Shown here one piece after another: positions 60,959 to 64,000 of a stretch of 64,000 nt of DNA; the stretch's first letter is position 1, and each line of letters begins with the position of its first letter. The notes under the pieces are model-generated. The model was not told the DNA's origin. It made no database searches and worked only from the letters and a program-made list of their open reading frames with translations. A program made the translations under genes and the position numbers. The stretch spans positions 288,075 through 352,074 of the forward strand of contig JADJVD010000006.1 in the NCBI GenBank assembly GCA_016716745.1. Reading direction: 5' to 3'. This stretch comes from Hyphomicrobiales bacterium. GTDB taxonomy: Bacteria; Pseudomonadota; Alphaproteobacteria; Rhizobiales; Beijerinckiaceae.

Positions 60959-61423
60959 ATGACGAGCGAATTGCCGGGCGACGCGCACGAGCTGGCCATC
61001 ATGATGGCGGGCGCCCGCGCGCGCGGCGTGGCGGACGCGCTGGAGATGTTGGGCCTGCCGGCCATTCTTCTCGACATCGACGGTTTCGCGCTGCACATCT
61101 CGGGCCGGGCCGCCGAGAAGTTCGGCGCGCGCCTGGCGATCGTCCGGCGCCGGCTGGTCGCCGGCCGGGCGCAGGACCATGCGGCGCTCCGGAAGGCGCT
61201 CGGCGACACGCTGGGGGCCGCCCGCCTTTGCGCCAGGGTGACGCTCGGTCCGGTCGAATCGCCGCTCTGTGTGGCGCTGTACCCTGCGCCCGCCGGGGAC
61301 GCGCAGCTTCTGGGGGCCGTGGCGGTGCTGATCGACCCGCAGGACAAGGCGGCCGACGCGCTCGTTTCCGCGGCGTTTTCGGGCTTCGTCGGCGGCGCCG
61401 GCGGCCGGATCGCCATCCACTGA
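60959..61423 (+). CDS. small protein of unknown function with a PAS-like segment
   Basis: A ~154-residue protein (ATG 60959; ATG 60950 is possible). The stretch LGLPAILLDIDGFALHISGRA is like the first strands of PAS-type sensor domains found in some LuxR-family regulators, followed by helices and LYPAPAGDAQLLGAVAVLIDPQ, a further strand pair of that fold. No DNA-binding domain follows, so it could be a truncated or sensor-only relative. It has its own gap from rpoC (after the terminator) and precedes the rpsL promoter. Function unknown. Confidence 0.65.
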   Translation: MTSELPGDAHELAIMMAGARARGVADALEMLGLPAILLDIDGFALHISGRAAEKFGARLAIVRRRLVAGRAQDHAALRKALGDTLGAARLCARVTLGPVESPLCVALYPAPAGDAQLLGAVAVLIDPQDKAADALVSAAFSGFVGGAGGRIAIH

Positions 61424-61453
61424 GTCAAGTTCACGTTTCGGACTCAAAAAGGG

Positions 61454-61480
61454 TTGACGCCCTCCTGCGACCCGTATAGA
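61454..61480 (+). promoter_or_regulatory. candidate promoter of the rpsL-rpsG-fusA operon
   Basis: TTGACG (61454-61459) and TATAGA (61475-61480), 15 bases apart, or 17 with TAGAGA as -10; the same layout as the rplJ promoter. About 290 bases upstream of rpsL. Confidence 0.6.
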
Positions 61481-61765
61481 GACCGCCCAGCTTCGACAGG
61501 CGGTAGGGACTTTTCGTTCAGGGCGACGCGCCCCGGACACTCGAGCCCCTAAACGCTGTCGGCCTCACCGTGACTGAGACGTCATTCCGCGACGGGCGCC
61601 AGCCCAGAGCGGGCAAGAGGCAAGACCGCGTTCCGCGCGGTCCTCTGCGTTTACGCGCCGGACGCCGCAAGGCCGAAGGCGCGGCTTCGCGTTGCGCGTC
61701 CATTCGGGACGTTCAGGGCGGAGTCGGGGACTGACCTCGATTGTTTTCGCTTGGGAAGGGCGACG
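61481..61765 (+). promoter_or_regulatory. rpsL untranslated leader
   Basis: About 285 bases without a supported gene between the promoter and rpsL. It contains GC-rich stem-loops, for example GACCGCG/CGCGGTC around 61624-61643, and ends with a GGAAGGG ribosome site before ATG 61766. A regulatory role is possible; no known leader family was identified. Confidence 0.4.
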
Positions 61766-62137
61766 ATGCCGACGATCAGCCAGTTGATCCGCAAGCCGCG
61801 GCAACCGAAGACCTATCGCGAAAAGGCCCGCCATCTCGGCGCGAGCCCGCAGAAGCGCGGCGTCTGCACGCGCGTCTACACGACGACGCCGAAGAAGCCG
61901 AACTCCGCGCTCCGCAAGGTCGCCAAGGTTCGCCTCACCAACGGCTTCGAGGTCATCGGCTACATTCCGGGCGAGGGCCACAACCTGCAGGAGCACTCGG
62001 TCGTCATGATCCGCGGCGGCCGCGTCAAGGATCTGCCGGGCGTGCGCTATCACATTCTGCGCGGCGTGCTCGACACGCAGGGCGTCAAGGACCGCAAGCA
62101 GCGCCGTTCGAAATACGGCGCGAAGCGTCCGAAGTAA
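61766..62137 (+). CDS. rpsL: 30S ribosomal protein S12
   Basis: A 123-residue S12, the standard length. PTISQLIRKPRQPK at the N-terminus; the streptomycin-relevant residues are wild type (TPKKPNSALRKVAKVRL and GGRVKDLPGVRYH). The ATG at 61766 is chosen over an in-frame start five codons upstream by family alignment and the GGAAGGG site. Confidence 0.98.
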   Translation: MPTISQLIRKPRQPKTYREKARHLGASPQKRGVCTRVYTTTPKKPNSALRKVAKVRLTNGFEVIGYIPGEGHNLQEHSVVMIRGGRVKDLPGVRYHILRGVLDTQGVKDRKQRRSKYGAKRPK

Positions 62138-62155
62138 GATCAGAGGAACGAGACC

Positions 62156-62626
62156 ATGTCCCGTCGCCACAGCGCCGAGAAGCGCGAGATCATTCCCGAC
62201 CCGAAGTTCGGGGACGTCGTCGTCACCAAGTTCATGAACTCGATCATGTACGACGGCAAGAAGTCGGTCGCCGAGGCGATCGTCTACGGCGCGCTCGATA
62301 CGATCGAGACGCGCGCCAAGTCCGATCCGCTGCAGGTCTTCCGTCAGGCGCTCGACAATGTCGCTCCGGCGATCGAGGTCCGCTCCCGCCGCGTCGGCGG
62401 CGCGACCTATCAGGTGCCGGTCGAGGTCCGCACCGAGCGTCGTCAGGCGCTCGCGATCCGCTGGATCATCACCGCCGCGCGCGGCCGCAACGACAAGACG
62501 ATGATGGACCGGCTCGCCGCCGAGCTCCTGGACGCCTCCAACAACCGCGGCAACGCGGTGAAGAAGCGCGAAGACACGCACCGCATGGCCGAGGCGAACC
62601 GCGCCTTCGCTCATTATCGCTGGTAA
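62156..62626 (+). CDS. rpsG: 30S ribosomal protein S7
   Basis: A 156-residue S7: MSRRHSAEKREIIPDPKFGD, NSIMYDGKKSVAEAIVYGAL and the C-terminal helices NRGNAVKKREDTHRMAEANRAFAHYRW. It nucleates the 30S head and in many bacteria represses the str operon. 18 bases after rpsL. Confidence 0.98.
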   Translation: MSRRHSAEKREIIPDPKFGDVVVTKFMNSIMYDGKKSVAEAIVYGALDTIETRAKSDPLQVFRQALDNVAPAIEVRSRRVGGATYQVPVEVRTERRQALAIRWIITAARGRNDKTMMDRLAAELLDASNNRGNAVKKREDTHRMAEANRAFAHYRW

Positions 62627-62668
62627 TACGCGCGGCGCGCCGTCGCCCGCTTCTCAGGATTGATCACG

Positions 62669-64000
<1,332 letters not shown>

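Overview
The window is a 64 kb, very GC-rich chromosomal segment from an alphaproteobacterium, most probably of the order Hyphomicrobiales (Rhizobiales). The evidence is a complete PhyR-NepR-EcfG general stress response locus, the fused IolC-DUF2090 kinase in an iolCDEB operon, the tRNA-Trp/secE/nusG/rplKA ... rplJL-rpoBC ... rpsL-rpsG-fusA block, and alphaproteobacterial RpoB/RpoC/S12 sequences. Family level cannot be fixed from the sequence alone. I see no prophage, insertion sequence, CRISPR array or other mobile element.

Layout. 1-5.9 kb: end of a DEAD-box RNA helicase, aldose 1-epimerase, an orphan ParA-like ATPase, rarA, a Pro-rich secreted protein, crcB and an RluC/RluD-type pseudouridine synthase. 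5.9-10.1 kb: signalling group of a hybrid histidine kinase, a single-domain response regulator and a stand-alone EAL phosphodiesterase. 10.2-15.8 kb: myo-inositol catabolism (iolC, iolD, iolE, iolB). 16.1-20.4 kb: phyR, nepR, ecfG, a HisKA_2-type kinase and two small membrane-associated proteins. 20.5-27.8 kb: three tRNAs (Thr, Tyr, Gly), two secreted proteins, an MHS-type transporter, rlmB, a GSCFA-domain protein preceded by five 12-bp tandem repeats, and an Sfp-type phosphopantetheinyl transferase. 27.8-38.0 kb: a catabolic cluster (beta-keto acid cleavage enzyme, lambda-crystallin-type dehydrogenase, branched-chain-type ABC importer with LivM, LivG and LivF fused in one chain, FCD-type GntR regulator, SDR, TauE/SafE permease, DapA-family lyase). 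38.0-40.0 kb: cyclopropane fatty acid synthase and a hexapeptide acetyltransferase. 40.0-64 kb: the transcription/translation block, interrupted by unrelated genes: patatin plus Ivy-like lysozyme inhibitor between nusG and rplK, a five-gene peptide ABC transporter between rplA and rplJ, and a small unknown gene between rpoC and rpsL.

How genes work together. The iol genes convert 2-keto-myo-inositol (made by an inositol dehydrogenase that is not in the window) toward 2-deoxy-5-keto-gluconate 6-phosphate. PhyR, NepR and EcfG form the partner-switching stress circuit. The 28-38 kb cluster looks like one regulon for uptake and oxidation of a beta-hydroxy acid followed by BKACE cleavage; the substrate is unknown.

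Sequence quality. At least seven single-base indels break genes that must be functional or are otherwise intact (rpoB twice, rpoC, fusA twice, dppD-like ATPase, lambda-crystallin-like dehydrogenase), and one more is suspected at the 3' end of the DapA-family gene. I read these as sequencing or assembly errors rather than biology. I did not find a clearly undescribed system; the best leads are the 12-bp repeat array before the GSCFA gene, the BKACE/dehydrogenase/triple-fusion ABC cluster, and the Ivy-patatin pair.
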